64,000 nt of DNA from Gracilaria domingensis. Its lineage: Eukaryota; Rhodophyta; Florideophyceae; Gracilariales; Gracilariaceae. The position numbers and the translations under genes were made by a program. The stretch spans positions 62,001 to 126,000 of the forward strand of contig VCMS01000089.1 in assembly GCA_022539475.1 (NCBI GenBank), read 5' to 3'. Shown piece by piece: positions 1 to 11,138 of the stretch. The notes below the pieces were generated by a model, which saw nothing but the letters and a program-made list of their open reading frames with translations, searched no databases and was not told the DNA's origin. Within the stretch, counting starts at the first letter, position 1; each line of letters opens with the position of its first letter.

Positions 1-3000
1 TTATTCACAGTTCCTTGCAGAACGTTTGCGTCAGCTTGCCTATGTATCCCGCATGAAAGTATCAAAGCCTTCTGAGCTTGAATCTCAGATATCAAATGAA
101 ATGGAAGATGATTCCAATCGAGTTCACCACGGTGCTGGTCATAGCAATAAGGATGTTTCAGTTTCTGATGATGCTTCAGGACGTAAATCTCACAAGCCAT
201 CGACATCAAAAGAAGTAGATGATGCAGACGATGCAAACTGCGAAGAAAAGATGAAAGAACGAGAGGAAGATAAAACAGCAGAGAAAGAGAAAACAAGGTC
301 TGAAAAGGATATGGAAAACGAAGTAACCGACAAAAACATGCAAAACGTTGAACCAGCGAGAAAGTCCCAGACTGGTAGAAAAGAGAGCTGTGCACATGAG
401 GGAGGGCAATTAGTTGAGAAAGAACAGGAACAAGCAAAGAACACGAAAAAGGGTGTTGAGGACGAAGAAGCGGATGATGAGGAAGAGGAAGATGACACTC
501 CAATCAGTCAGATCGATTCATCATACCAATGGAGAAATGTCACCGTCATCCGCCGTGAACTCGCGCAGAGTTACCAGTGCTTGTATCAGATTCCAGACCT
601 AGAACTCAGCTCTACCTATTCACAAGGGGGTCCTGTTGACCTTTGGCTGGAAGAAGGATGTCGAGTAAGTAAGCACATTGGTTTGCAGTTTACATCAGGG
701 GATCCAATGAACGTTGTTCCTGTAATCGATACAGAAGCATGCTGCACTGTGTACTTCTTCTACCGAAAAAGGATCTTTGAAGCGATTGGGCAACGTCGTC
801 GAGATGGTGGGCGAGGAAAAAAGTTACGAGAAGTCCTGTCCCGGCTCGCAGAATCATTGCCTGAAACGCCACCGAGTAACGTTCATTTGCTTCCATTCAA
901 AGCCCTTAATGAAATTGTTATGGATGTCATTTCCTCTCAGGGTGACATTTCTAGGGGAGCTGCGGAGAACGTCACACGACTTAAAGAAGAATGGAATCGG
1001 GGTCTCAATTCTAGAACAAGTATGAACATATCGAAGAGGACACAACATGTTCAGCTCTCTGTTCTTTACTTTGAAGTATTCACTTTGCATGCGCTATCAA
1101 CTATGGGTACGCATGACGTGGAATACAAGAAACAGAAATCAGCTGAAAGAAGAAAAAGTCCGAAGGAGGTCGCAGAACGCCTCATTTCAGCATATAGTGA
1201 TTGTCTTGTGGCGCTTAGAAGTAGGCCATGGAGCATAGGTGCTTGGATACTACTCGGAAGAATCTTTGTAGAGACAGCAGACCTTGCTCTGGATGAAAGA
1301 GAATTGTCCTTATCCTCTTTTGGACTCTACCGTTCTGGAGACCTTGCTACATTCGATGAGAAAATATCCAGCATCAACGCGATCTTTGGACGAGCGGAGG
1401 CCAGTTTTGCCTTCGCCGAATCGCTCCTTTCCCATCCGTGGGCGCAGAAGGCTGCTAGTGATCTTCTTCCAATTAACTCAACGTTGGTACTAGGTCAAGC
1501 ATTTCAAGTGGAGGACGAATGGGATGGATTCGGGGACGATGGAGATCTGTTTGGGTTGTTCGGCCTCACGAATGAAACAACTTGTCGTCCTCGTTTGACC
1601 GGAGAATTCCATCCCAGTGAAAGCAGTCGAGAAGTCGGAAGTCAGCGCTTGGCTGCTATCCGATTTGGGAGCTCCGCTCTCTCTATCCTGCGACTTCGTG
1701 AGCTTAGATACTTTCATACGCACTGGACTCACAGCACTCTGGAGACCAGACTGCTTGCTCACCCTAAACATCGATATCCGGAGGAAGTCGTACGTCTCTC
1801 ATCAGTTGCCCTGGCGCAGTTACGAGAGGCGAGAAAGCTTAGTGATGTAGCTCTGAACCAAGCAGTTGAACCGCCCAATGCTGACGCAGGTCAGACGAAC
1901 CCCTCGAACCCAGAAGGTGTGGCTCCATGTACAAAACAGACCTCTGATGTCTTCGCTAAGCCCGAAAACGCAGGAGTGAAAAAATATTTGTGGTACTATG
2001 TCTTCCAGGAAGCTAAGTTAATGAGGAAAGAAGGTAGACCTGCCTCTGAATACCTGCCTGTTTTTCAACTGGCAGTTGAGGAGAACAAGAAATTGAGAGA
2101 AGCTGCACGGCAACCTCTAGATATTGAGCCCATATACAAGCTTCATGCAGCAAGAATGAAGATTCTCCGCGCAACTGAAGACAATACCAATACAACAGAG
2201 ACGCTTTCATTACTCGAAAAGTATAGCTTTAGCTCCCAAGCTCGTTCAAATGTGGATGAAAACCAAAGGAAAGATGACGAGGACTGGGTAATTGAAAAGA
2301 AGATTGCCATAGCTGAGGATATCATTCTGGCAATGCAGTTCTGTGCCAATCCGAAGTCAGAAATGGTTTACTCGGAGTTCTTCTTTAAAGCGACCTTCTG
2401 TAAGTCCGTTCTTCTTGTAGAAGTGCTAAAGGACACAAAGACAGCCTTGTCGGAGTTAGACAAGCTGTTTGGAACTGATAGTGCGCTCCGGGCATTGGAT
2501 CAAGGTCCAGATGGAGTCTATCGGGGATACTTCTACAGGATGTGGAACTATCATTATACTGATACCGGTATTGAACCGGCCTTGGAGTCTGAACGAAAAT
2601 TGGTTAGATGGCGTGGAAAGATGTTGGGACTGTACGGAAATCTTCTAAAGAACGTGGGAGAGTGGCGATTGTTGGCTGCGATCATCTCCCGACTAAAGCG
2701 AAGGAATTCCGAAGACCTTCCTGTGGATGGAGCATTGCTAGATGACTTGATCGAAGCCTATGCGGTCACAAGCCGTTCTTCAATTTTAACATCTATGGAA
2801 AAAAGTATTGTAACAGACCCTAGCGCGTTTGAGTTCTCTTATCGGCGCACTTGGGATATATACGCGGAGTCTCTTCGGATTTCGCAAGGAATGAAGAGGG
2901 TGGGAATAGGACTGAGTCGCGGGGAAATGAACGAGACCGGAGGTGAACAATTGCTAAAGAGTGGGCGACCAAAATGCTTGGCAGCAATCCACACTGCCCT

Positions 3001-3241
3001 AAGACTGGAGCACATCCGTTGGAAGTCAGCAATAGAAAACACTGTCATTGACATGAACGCCATGCGTGCGTTACCATCATCAGGGTCTCTCTTTTCTTTT
3101 CCAGTACTCATAAGACAGCGCTATCTCGAAACCCTACAAGAAAGCGCAAACAAATGGCCATTGGAAGAGAAGATAACGAAACTTTTGCTTCGAAGAATGA
3201 CGGAACTGAGTCCAGTAGAGACCACCGCTCCTCCAGGTTGA
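1..3241 (+). CDS. CABIN1/Hir3-like histone-chaperone subunit, C-terminal part (cut by window edge)
   Basis: The frame is open from the first bases of the window, so the gene starts upstream; at least 1,079 codons are seen, ending at TGA 3239-3241. Roughly residues 30-160 are an acidic/lysine-rich low-complexity linker. The rest is long helical sequence of TPR character. A segment near nt 570-900 has a QCLYQ motif followed about 55 residues later by a helix pair ending in KLREVLSRLAESLPETP. This recalls the QCFYCLYG and KLRRVLRAIR-type block of CABIN1/Hir3, the scaffold of the HIRA H3.3 chaperone complex in the nucleus. That resemblance is from memory and moderate; another large TPR scaffold remains possible. 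No introns or frame breaks are visible. The next gene, RPL5, is convergent, with about 170 bases between. Confidence 0.5.
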   Translation, partial: YSQFLAERLRQLAYVSRMKVSKPSELESQISNEMEDDSNRVHHGAGHSNKDVSVSDDASGRKSHKPSTSKEVDDADDANCEEKMKEREEDKTAEKEKTRSEKDMENEVTDKNMQNVEPARKSQTGRKESCAHEGGQLVEKEQEQAKNTKKGVEDEEADDEEEEDDTPISQIDSSYQWRNVTVIRRELAQSYQCLYQIPDLELSSTYSQGGPVDLWLEEGCRVSKHIGLQFTSGDPMNVVPVIDTEACCTVYFFYRKRIFEAIGQRRRDGGRGKKLREVLSRLAESLPETPPSNVHLLPFKALNEIVMDVISSQGDISRGAAENVTRLKEEWNRGLNSRTSMNISKRTQHVQLSVLYFEVFTLHALSTMGTHDVEYKKQKSAERRKSPKEVAERLISAYSDCLVALRSRPWSIGAWILLGRIFVETADLALDERELSLSSFGLYRSGDLATFDEKISSINAIFGRAEASFAFAESLLSHPWAQKAASDLLPINSTLVLGQAFQVEDEWDGFGDDGDLFGLFGLTNETTCRPRLTGEFHPSESSREVGSQRLAAIRFGSSALSILRLRELRYFHTHWTHSTLETRLLAHPKHRYPEEVVRLSSVALAQLREARKLSDVALNQAVEPPNADAGQTNPSNPEGVAPCTKQTSDVFAKPENAGVKKYLWYYVFQEAKLMRKEGRPASEYLPVFQLAVEENKKLREAARQPLDIEPIYKLHAARMKILRATEDNTNTTETLSLLEKYSFSSQARSNVDENQRKDDEDWVIEKKIAIAEDIILAMQFCANPKSEMVYSEFFFKATFCKSVLLVEVLKDTKTALSELDKLFGTDSALRALDQGPDGVYRGYFYRMWNYHYTDTGIEPALESERKLVRWRGKMLGLYGNLLKNVGEWRLLAAIISRLKRRNSEDLPVDGALLDDLIEAYAVTSRSSILTSMEKSIVTDPSAFEFSYRRTWDIYAESLRISQGMKRVGIGLSRGEMNETGGEQLLKSGRPKCLAAIHTALRLEHIRWKSAIENTVIDMNAMRALPSSGSLFSFPVLIRQRYLETLQESANKWPLEEKITKLLLRRMTELSPVETTAPPG

Positions 3242-3411
3242 CGAAACTCTCGATCGCACCTAATCACCAAGAAGCTATTGGCACACGCATTAACATACTA
3301 ACATAATATAAAGGCTTGTCTTATTTCAATTTGTGATGGGATGGTTAATCACACGGTAATAATCGTTGAGCAGAGTTGTTAATCTGTTTTACTTGCATAA
3401 AAAGAACCTTG

Positions 3412-4558
3412 CTACTGCTCTCCTGCCGCTGCCGCTGCAATTACAGCGGCAAGCTTCTCCTTCACAGCCTGCTGGCGCTCTGCCTTGGTACGCTTCGCTA
3501 ACCTCCACGCCGTGCTGTGTTTGATACCCTCCGGCTTCTCCTTCTTCACGAAAGACGGATCTTCCCGGATTTTCTTATGGGCCTCTAGATACAGGTCTTC
3601 GATAGCATCAGCGTCGACTCCATCCTTGATATACTTGGCGAACTGCTTCTGGTATGCATCTTCATCTTCCTCCAGGAGGTACTCCATGTACTCGGAGACA
3701 TGGTTGCCCAAAATGCGACTCTTCAAAAGTTCTGCATCAAAGCCTTCCTCCTTAGAATACGCAGGGAAACGCTTTTCGTTGTGTGGAATGTTCATTCCTC
3801 CATCAACGGCGCCCTTCATAACGGCAAACACTTTGTTTCCGGTACTGGTGCTGACCAATCCAATATCGAGAAGCGCGGTGAACGGGCGGCGATCGTCGTC
3901 CTCTTCAATCTCGAACATCTCTCCATCAACTTCTTCGACACCAACGTACGTCTCGTCAAGACCAAGCTTCTGGAGATGACGACGGGCACAAAGGAGGCCT
4001 ACACAATACGCTGCCGAGAAATTGGTGAGTCCATGCTTGATGCCGTATCGTGGAAGCTCATGAGCATAAGCAGCGGTGAGGACCTCATCACCAGCCAGAC
4101 GGGCGGCCACGACTTGACAGATGATGTCCCTGTGCATGACGTACATTTAGAGTGAATGAAGGTCAGCATGGTTGCGTGATCGTACTGCGAAGATCCGAAG
4201 CACTCGGTTTCGCTTGAATGTTGTACAATTTGGCACGGGAGAGCTTGACGAAGAAGAGGAATGCATCGAGCGCAGGGACATGAGCAATCGTACTCTACTG
4301 CCCGTATTTGTACACCAAAGATCTGGTACTTCACATTTTTCAATCGCATGTTATGTTCAACGAGAAGAGAAAGCGTAGAACTGACCTGTTGGTGAATCGA
4401 ACAACCAGCCTGTACTTCGGTGAGTTGTACTTGCGCTTGTCCTGCGTAACGAGACGGCGTCTCGCCTGGTAGTCTGTCTTTCCCTCACGGCGGCGGCGGA
4501 ACTTGGTCTGATAGCGCTTCAAGTACGCCTTGTTCTTGATAAACTTCGTGCGCGCCAT
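3412..4558 (-). CDS. RPL5: 60S ribosomal protein L5 (uL18), two exons
   Basis: Exon 1 is 4558-4386 (57 codons plus 2 nt) and exon 2 is 4129-3412, ending in TAG. Joined, they give 296 residues, the usual size of eukaryotic L5. Exon 1 has the family N-terminus ([23 protein letters not shown]), and the splice recreates VRFTNR-DIICQ. Exon 2 has [11 protein letters not shown] and the basic C-terminal tail ending in an alanine run. L5 binds 5S rRNA and L11 in the 5S RNP of the large subunit. The start ATG at 4558-4556 follows a pyrimidine-poor leader. The reading through the intron is closed by stops, so splicing is required. It is the only host coding gene here with a well-supported intron. Confidence 0.96.
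4130..4385 (-). other. spliceosomal intron of RPL5 (256 nt, GT-AG)
   Basis: On the minus strand the donor reads AACAG|GTCAGT (G at 4385) and the acceptor CACAG|GGAC (AG at 4131-4130). It is a phase-2 intron that splits an arginine codon; splicing restores an unbroken L5 reading frame, which fixes both ends. Confidence 0.95.
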
Positions 4559-5361
4559 GGCTGTGTTGTACGAACGACGAAGGAATGAGCGAGAAGGATG
4601 AACGTGTTTCCGGGACGGATCGCACCCAACACTGGCTCAGATCTGGGGATGGACGTCGGCGGCGGCAATGGCCGACGCGTATCGCAGCAAATTTGCGCAA
4701 AGTTTTGACGAAAGTTTATAAGTTTCGACGAAAAATCAGGCGAAGCGAGTGTGCGACGTGGCATTTGGGGCGCGTGGAGCGCAAAGCAGTGAAGAAGACC
4801 ACGGGTCTGTAACGGTGTTCGGTAGATGCGAATTCAAATTGCCATGTCGGAGTGACTTGACGAACCTTCCTCTGCAGTCGAGCTGCCATCGAAACTCGCG
4901 TTCGAGACGCATTCTCTGCTCCATAGTACAGATTCCGCCGGCGCTTCCAGTAGCGACGCCCCACGGTTCGGCATTGAAAAATTGGCCACGCTCCAAGGCG
5001 AGCAGCACCTGCATAACAGCGGCGGTTGTAATCGGCGTGGTCCCACTTTTCATTTGGACTTCATCAGGGCAAATCCCCGTTTTCGACGTGTGCTCACGTC
5101 ACATTGCCCCGTGCGAGAACGCAATTCTGTCATCTGTAACTCGTCATAGCGCAAGTGAAACGCGAATCGAAGCATTTCGGGCAGGGCTGTCCGCGGCTTG
5201 GGCGCACGAGCTTTGCCATTTAGTAGCGGCTATACACGCGCTGCCTGGGTGGGGCTCGAGCATGAAAAGGTTTTAGTCGACACCTAAGTGAAATTGGTCA
5301 GAAGCAGAGCAATAGTGGTGTATCGAACGTACACGAGTGTTTGCATTTAGCAGGAGGAGGT
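4559..5361. other. intergenic region between divergent RPL5 and PRA1
   Basis: About 800 bases without a convincing gene. Short open frames on both strands overlap each other and show no family resemblance. The region must hold the promoters of RPL5 (leftward) and PRA1 (rightward). I see no clear TATA box. Confidence 0.6.
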
Positions 5362-5886
5362 ATGGAAAGCTTGAAATCGTTTGTGAGCGGGTTGTACTGG
5401 CAACCATTTAACCCTTCTACTGATACGCCGTTGAAAGACCGATATGAATTGGCACTCCAAAGTGTGCGGCCGTGGCGTGAATTCTTCAACCTTGCGGAGT
5501 TCAACCTGCCGCCGTTCGGACAGATTCAAGATCGAGTGCAGCATAACTTGGAGACTTTTCTGTACAACTACTTGATGCTGGGCGGCATTCACATCTTCTT
5601 CTTCGCTATCTTTCATAGCGGTACTACTCTGGTGTTGATTGGATGGCTCGGTTTGATGTACGTGATGTTCTTCAAGTACCCGGAGGACATTGAAGTTGGT
5701 GAGACGACTATTGACTCAAACAAAAAGAAGGTGATTGCGGTTGTGACCGGACTGCTGGCGCTGTACTTTGGCCATGTGATGACGTTTGTGATTTCGCTGT
5801 CGGTGTTCGCGCTGATTTGCGTGGGCATTCACGCGACGTTCCGCGACAGTAGCGGCGAGCTGGACCTCCAAGAAGCGACCATCTGA
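5362..5886 (+). CDS. PRA1-family (prenylated Rab acceptor) membrane protein
   Basis: A 174-residue protein from ATG 5362, ending TGA. The frame extends a few codons further upstream without another ATG. The N-terminal third (WREFFNLAEFNLPPFGQIQDRVQHNLETFLYNY) is the typical PRA1 approach to the membrane. It is followed by two hydrophobic hairpins at roughly residues 75-108 and 128-160, separated by a polar loop with DSNKKK. PRA1/Yip3 proteins sit in ER/Golgi membranes and help move prenylated Rab GTPases. Length and membrane pattern match the family. The gene lies between RPL5 (divergent) and the BRUTUS-like gene (same strand). Confidence 0.85.
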   Translation: MESLKSFVSGLYWQPFNPSTDTPLKDRYELALQSVRPWREFFNLAEFNLPPFGQIQDRVQHNLETFLYNYLMLGGIHIFFFAIFHSGTTLVLIGWLGLMYVMFFKYPEDIEVGETTIDSNKKKVIAVVTGLLALYFGHVMTFVISLSVFALICVGIHATFRDSSGELDLQEATI

Positions 5887-6654
5887 AGCGGGGCGCCAGA
5901 GCATTAAAGCAGGCCGTGTTGCCGTAGGCAGTACGAGTCATCAGCGCGCACGAAAACGGAGCGGAGCTTTTCTGATCACGCCGAGACGTGGCAAGCGGCG
6001 CAAGAGGGAGGCAACGTTATCTCTGGACGCGAGATTTGCGCGAAGCGCGCGCATTGGGGGCCCCAATTTGGGGCGTTCTGCGCAAGCGGCGCATCGGCGA
6101 AAGATCTTTGGCGCCTTGCACTGTAAGGCGCGCGCGCGTGCACTCGGCCACCAGCGCCAAAAAAAAAACCGAAAAAGGCGCGGCGCAGGAATGGAAGCTC
6201 GCGGCGCGGGCGCGCCGCGCAATGGCGCGCCGCGCCTTGTTCTTATTCACGGCGCGTCGCGAGCGGCGCCGTGTCCGTCGCGGCTGCACGCTGCGCGCCG
6301 CAGGAAAACCGCGTGCCGGCGTCGCGCTTCGCGCTTGTTTTCGCCCGCCCAACCCTCTCCATCCGCATTGCTCATGTCGTGGCGCCAACGCGCGCGCCCG
6401 AACCCAGCCGTTTACCGCGTGCGCGTGCGTCCGCCAGTGACGCTTCGAATTGATCTCTCCCCCCCACCAAGCCTTGAGGCTTCCCCTTGTGCCTTCTTGC
6501 GCCCCGCGCGACCCCTCCCGTCGCCGCCTTGCTCCCGTTTACCTTCTGCGCGCGCTACTAGTAACCCGCCGCCGTCCGTCGCTGCTTCACGCCGTCGCCG
6601 CGCCCACGGCCCTTCCGCCGCTCCCTCCCCCCAAGTGCTGCCCGCGCTCGCGAC
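5887..6654. other. very GC-rich non-coding leader upstream of the BRUTUS-like gene
   Basis: CG-rich, low-complexity sequence with many GCGCGC words and an A9 run near 6160. Several open frames exist on both strands (for example 6068-6883), but they are arginine/proline/alanine-rich composition artefacts. A small palindrome, GGGGGCCCCAATTTGGGGC, lies near 6056-6074. Probably promoter and 5' UTR of the gene starting at 6655. Confidence 0.55.
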
Positions 6655-9600
6655 ATGTTTGCGCAGTCGCTCACGCCGTCCAGCGCCGACAGCACCGCCC
6701 CCACGCCCGAGCAGCAGTTCGTGCACCACCTGTTCCTGTTGCACACCCCCATCCGTCTTATCATCGCCAAAGTGCGTGCCTCAGTCAACCAGCTCACCCC
6801 GCTTGCGCCTGACGCACACCTCGACGATTTGCAACGTCGTCTCGCACACCTCTCCAACATCGTGCTGGCGCATTGCCGCATAGAGGATCACACCATCTTC
6901 CCCGCGCTGCGTCATGCCTCTCAACGCGCCAACAACCCGTCTTCCAACCGACCTGCCAAGCGGAGGCGACTTGTGTCTTCCTCACCCGTCTCTATCGACC
7001 CGCAGCCGCTGCACGATGACCACCATCAGCTCGGTACCGCCATTGCCGATCTGCAAAAGGCACTTGCCGACCTCAGAGCCGCCCCCTTCTCGCGCTCCGA
7101 ATCCGTTCACGTCCAACAGACCACGGCGCTTCCTCCTTCGAAACATGCCTCTGCGGCCAATCGCCAAAGTCCGGTAACTGTCACGCCACCAAGCCAAACA
7201 AATCCGTTGTCGCGCACCGCCAGTCGTCAGGAGGGCGTCGTGCATGTGAGAAACGTTGCCAAGCGCTTGGCAGATGGCATTATGGAACATCTTCAAGGTG
7301 AGGAATCGTTTGCTATTCCTATTTCCACATCGTATCTTTCGCTGGCGGAACAAAGGCAACTTGTTTTGCGCGTTGCAATTGATACTGTAGCTCAACCTCA
7401 TCTCTCAGACGCCTTTCGGCTCGTTCCGCATGAAAAGCTTGTCAGTCTTCTACGCTTCGTTTTGCAGCATGCGAGTGACCAAGAAAACAAAAGAATTGCG
7501 ATGGCGCTGGCAAAAGCTCTTTCTGTTACACAATGGAGGTATTTGTGTGCCGATGTCCCCGCGCTTGCAAATATGCAACTGCCGAAACATAATGGGCTCA
7601 TCGGAATCACTCAAATGCACAAGGCTATCCGACATGAACTTGACGATATTGTCGCGTACTGTCAGAGTATCGACCCTTCTAACGCAAAGCAGATGCAGAA
7701 CCTTGCCAATCGTGTGCAATTTCTGCGCAAGGTTCACAGCCATCACTCGGAGGGTGAGGAGAGTGTGTTGCTGAAGGAACTGCACGCAAAGTTGAACTCG
7801 TCATCTGATTCAACCACTACTGCCCCGTTTCACGAAGAGCATGAAACCGAAACTGCGCTGTTTGGCGATTTTTCCACCAAGCTGGAGAATCTTCAACGCC
7901 AGTGTATGCGTGACACGGAGAATAAGGCTGGGCTGCATGTGACAAAGTGTGAGTTGCTTAAATCGGTTCAGAAGCTTTCCTCTCATTTGCAGAGCCATAT
8001 GGACGAAGAGGAGACAAACATGCTCCCACTTCTTCGAAAGTGGTTCAGCCTAGAGGATCAGGATAGACTGATGCGGCTTGTAATGGCCAAAGTTCCCCAA
8101 GAATTCCTAAGCGAGGTCATTCCGTGGATGTTCAACGCCCTTGACGTGGACGATCAAGAATGTATGCTGCGAAATCTCATGCGCACAGCCCCTTCGAATG
8201 AGATATGTAAGATTATTAGCACCATAGCGCAAAGCGTTCAAAAAGGCATGACAGATCGTATGAAGTGGAATGAGATTTGTTTGCGCGTGCCCGAAATTGA
8301 AGAGGATTACAAGTCCATCGTTGATCAGGGTGAGCGAGACAATGACGGCCCAGTCTCCGAGATACTTCGCGTGCACAAAGCGTTCCGTATTGAGTTGAAC
8401 ACACTTTTGAGAAGAACGAAAGCACTTAAGGCGGATGGTTGTGCTCCTAATCCTCTGCTTCTCAACTCCTTGTCGGAAAGTATTGCCTTTCTTCGTAAGA
8501 TGGTGGCTGATCACTCAAAAGCTGAAGATGAGATTTTACTACCGAGGCTTGAAGAAAAGTCACCGGGCATATCTGAGCGATACAAGGAAGATCACTGCGA
8601 TGAAGCCCAGCTTTTCCAGGACTTTGCAGATTGTTTGATGATGTTGCGGTGTGCTACCGAAGAATCCCAATGCTCTCTACTTGTGCAGAGACTTATAGTA
8701 CTTGCTCGTGTGTTGAGAGATGAGATGGTGGAGCATTTGGAGCTTGAAGAAGCACAATTGTGGCCGCTTTGTACAGAGTTGTGTGATGAAAAGGAACAGT
8801 CCGAACTCGTTGCTCTTATCTTTGGACAAATACCCAGCACTCGACTTCGCGAGCTCCTGCCATGGATGATTCGTCTTTTGTCCGTTTCTGAACGGAACAC
8901 AATGATGAACCATATTCTGAGGGTAACGAAATCGACAATGTTCGAAAAATGGTTAAGCACGTGGCTTCCGTTAAACGAAGAGGAATCGGTTCAGTCAAAA
9001 GCCCCTTCCGCAGAGCGTGATTCTCAGCGTCAAGTATCTGCCCCAGGAGAGGCTCAGCCTACTGAGGCTAGCACAGCTCGTGCTATGTTGGAAGGTCGTC
9101 AGAATATTGAGAGAACTATCCGCTCTATAGCCCGTGATTCGTCGCTTACCGTGCAAGAGCGTACAAGAATGATGCAACGTGTGATGCTGGCCCCGTACAA
9201 TGAACGAACCTTGGCTGCACAAGCAGCACGAAAGAACGGCCTAAAAGATGATTTGCGAAAGACATATATCGTGGACAAACATGGCGTGCAATGGCTGGGA
9301 TGCAAACACTACAGAAGAAATTGCAAGCTCCGAGCCGCTTGTTGTCAGAAGTTATACAACTGTCGATTATGTCACGATGCTGAAGAACAAACTCATGTTA
9401 TGGATCGAGCAGCAACCAAGGAAATCCTGTGCATGGAATGCTCAACTCTTCAACCGGTTGCAGCAGCTTGTATTAACGATAAGTGTGGGAAGCGCTTTGC
9501 GCGATACTTCTGTGAAATATGTGTGTTCTATGATGACCGCGAGAATACGAAGGTATATCACTGTCACAGCTGCAATGTTTGCAGAGTTGGAAGAGGTCTT

Positions 9601-10068
9601 GGCATTGATTACTTTCATTGCATGAAGTGTAATCAATGTATGCACGTTAAATACCGTGAGAAAGGGCACAATTGCATTCAGAAGTCAATGGAATCAGATT
9701 GTCCAGTGTGTTCGCAGTACATGTTCACGAGTACCAGCCCGGTTAAGTATTTGCGATGCGGGCATCTCATGCATAGCTCATGCTACGAACGCCATCGGAG
9801 GAACAGCATATCCTGTCCCATTTGCTCGAGGTCGTTGGAGGAGATGACTTCTGTTTACCAGAGATTGGACCAACAACTGGCAGCTACCGGTGCCAACGTG
9901 ATGCCGGACCATTATCGTTCCGCTAGATGCGATCTATATTGCAAGGACTGCTTCACAAAGAGCAACGTGCCTTACCACTTCCTGTACAACAAATGCCCTG
10001 TTTGTCAGAGCTACAATACGCGAGTTGACCATATCGATCCTAATGGAGAAGGCGCGACAGGGAATTAG
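6655..10068 (+). CDS. BRUTUS/HRZ-type E3 ubiquitin ligase: three hemerythrin domains, CHY and CTCHY zinc fingers, RING, zinc ribbon
   Basis: 1,137 residues in one exon. Three hemerythrin-like four-helix domains are visible, at about residues 20-215, 318-470 and 565-705. Each has HxxxE/HxxxD iron ligands (for example HCRIEDHTIFP, HSHHSEGEESVLL, DHSKAEDEILLP). The C-terminal part starts with a CHY finger at about 880 (GCKHYRRNCK), then a CTCHY segment (about 957-1013) and RING-H2 from about 1015 (CPVCSQYMF ... CGHLMHSSCYERH ... CPICSR). It ends with a zinc ribbon (CKDCFTKS ... CPVCQSYN). This is the order of plant BTS/HRZ proteins, which bind iron through the hemerythrins and ubiquitinate iron-response transcription factors. 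A red-algal iron sensor is the natural inference. The ATG at 6655 begins the first domain closely; an AATAAA lies at about 10128. Confidence 0.93.
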   Translation: MFAQSLTPSSADSTAPTPEQQFVHHLFLLHTPIRLIIAKVRASVNQLTPLAPDAHLDDLQRRLAHLSNIVLAHCRIEDHTIFPALRHASQRANNPSSNRPAKRRRLVSSSPVSIDPQPLHDDHHQLGTAIADLQKALADLRAAPFSRSESVHVQQTTALPPSKHASAANRQSPVTVTPPSQTNPLSRTASRQEGVVHVRNVAKRLADGIMEHLQGEESFAIPISTSYLSLAEQRQLVLRVAIDTVAQPHLSDAFRLVPHEKLVSLLRFVLQHASDQENKRIAMALAKALSVTQWRYLCADVPALANMQLPKHNGLIGITQMHKAIRHELDDIVAYCQSIDPSNAKQMQNLANRVQFLRKVHSHHSEGEESVLLKELHAKLNSSSDSTTTAPFHEEHETETALFGDFSTKLENLQRQCMRDTENKAGLHVTKCELLKSVQKLSSHLQSHMDEEETNMLPLLRKWFSLEDQDRLMRLVMAKVPQEFLSEVIPWMFNALDVDDQECMLRNLMRTAPSNEICKIISTIAQSVQKGMTDRMKWNEICLRVPEIEEDYKSIVDQGERDNDGPVSEILRVHKAFRIELNTLLRRTKALKADGCAPNPLLLNSLSESIAFLRKMVADHSKAEDEILLPRLEEKSPGISERYKEDHCDEAQLFQDFADCLMMLRCATEESQCSLLVQRLIVLARVLRDEMVEHLELEEAQLWPLCTELCDEKEQSELVALIFGQIPSTRLRELLPWMIRLLSVSERNTMMNHILRVTKSTMFEKWLSTWLPLNEEESVQSKAPSAERDSQRQVSAPGEAQPTEASTARAMLEGRQNIERTIRSIARDSSLTVQERTRMMQRVMLAPYNERTLAAQAARKNGLKDDLRKTYIVDKHGVQWLGCKHYRRNCKLRAACCQKLYNCRLCHDAEEQTHVMDRAATKEILCMECSTLQPVAAACINDKCGKRFARYFCEICVFYDDRENTKVYHCHSCNVCRVGRGLGIDYFHCMKCNQCMHVKYREKGHNCIQKSMESDCPVCSQYMFTSTSPVKYLRCGHLMHSSCYERHRRNSISCPICSRSLEEMTSVYQRLDQQLAATGANVMPDHYRSARCDLYCKDCFTKSNVPYHFLYNKCPVCQSYNTRVDHIDPNGEGATGN

Positions 10069-10751
10069 ATCCATGTCACCTGTAAATTGTGATTCGAATG
10101 AGACATGTTCTTCGACCTATCAGAAACAATAAACCAAGCCCCTTGTGAACATTTCTAGCGAGTAGCTTCATATTCTTCATAGGCCCCAAACCGTTGATTC
10201 CAATGTCTTAAAAGCTTTTGCATTGACTCACATTCTCCAGGATGTGATATCTAACAGCTCCGCGGGATGAGACGCGTTTGTCAGCGCAGCACAGCATGAC
10301 GCTGTTTGGGATTTCGTATTGCAACACGCAAAATTGTAGTGATGCAGTTGCGCTGAAGGTTGCGAAGTACGTTATCCCTGTCTATGCGTCACCGGGTGAT
10401 CCAGAGCAACATTTGGGCATATCCGTACTTACGGCACAAGGTGTCTGCAATTTCATCACCTGACAGGATGAAGAAGATTCTTCATCCCGTTTGTTTTCTT
10501 TCATGAAAGGCTGCACACATGCATTTCACATCCGACACAAAGAGATCTTCCCGGTATTCATCCGGCCTTTTGCGCCATGAAACGGATCCCCGTACTTTGG
10601 CAGTGGTTCTGCGAATGTATGTACCGTGACATACGGCATTAGAATTCCTACACAGTTTCTCATGTCGGACTCAAAATTAGGATTGCTTGAAATCCTTGTG
10701 AGCGTATCGACCAGAAGTGCAAGGGAGATTCAAGGAAAGATAGAAAACTGA

Positions 10752-11138
10752 GTAACAAAGATCGATTTCCTGGATGCGAAGGGACAAATAGTGAACAAAG
10801 TGAAGACGAAACCACTTCTTGCAGAAGCTCTAGATTTGTTTGCGAATGAGCAATGCATGCGAAAGGCAGAAGTGACACTGGCGCAGCTCTACACTGGACA
10901 TGTTGCAGGTCTTCATCCAGTCGCATCATATCTTAATGGTAGAACTGAACGGTGCACATGCGCCACAAACGTCAAACGGGATGCAGACCACGTAGTTCTG
11001 CGCTGTCCCTTGACAAATGCCACACGTCGAGAAACACTTCCACCGGTAGCTGAGCCTCAAAACCTTACTCTTCCCGACTTGATTAGACAACACCCACATA
11101 GATTGTTGGCCTTCCTGACGAGAGAAAACTTCCTGTAA
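10752..11138 (+). pseudogene. C-terminal fragment of a non-LTR (LINE) retrotransposon polyprotein
   Basis: The frame is open from just after a TGA and has no proper start. It contains the tail signature of LINE pol proteins: TLAQLYTGH, then a Cys-x-Cys pair, then DHVVLRCPLTNATRRE. No reverse-transcriptase or endonuclease core is recognisable upstream, so it is 5'-truncated, as is common for LINEs. Just after the stop, about 11187-11207, is an AAGAAGAAGAACAACAACAA tail that could be the 3' end. The 700 bases before it (10070-10751) hold no gene I can support. Confidence 0.45.

Noticed and set aside
190-498. Ser/Phe-rich antisense frame
   Set aside because: Mirror of the Glu/Lys codons in the acidic linker of the CABIN1-like gene.
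6068-6883. 271-residue open frame in the GC-rich leader
   Set aside because: Arg/Pro/Ala composition, no motif, and opposite-strand frames are equally long; it overlaps the true start of the BRUTUS-like gene in another frame.
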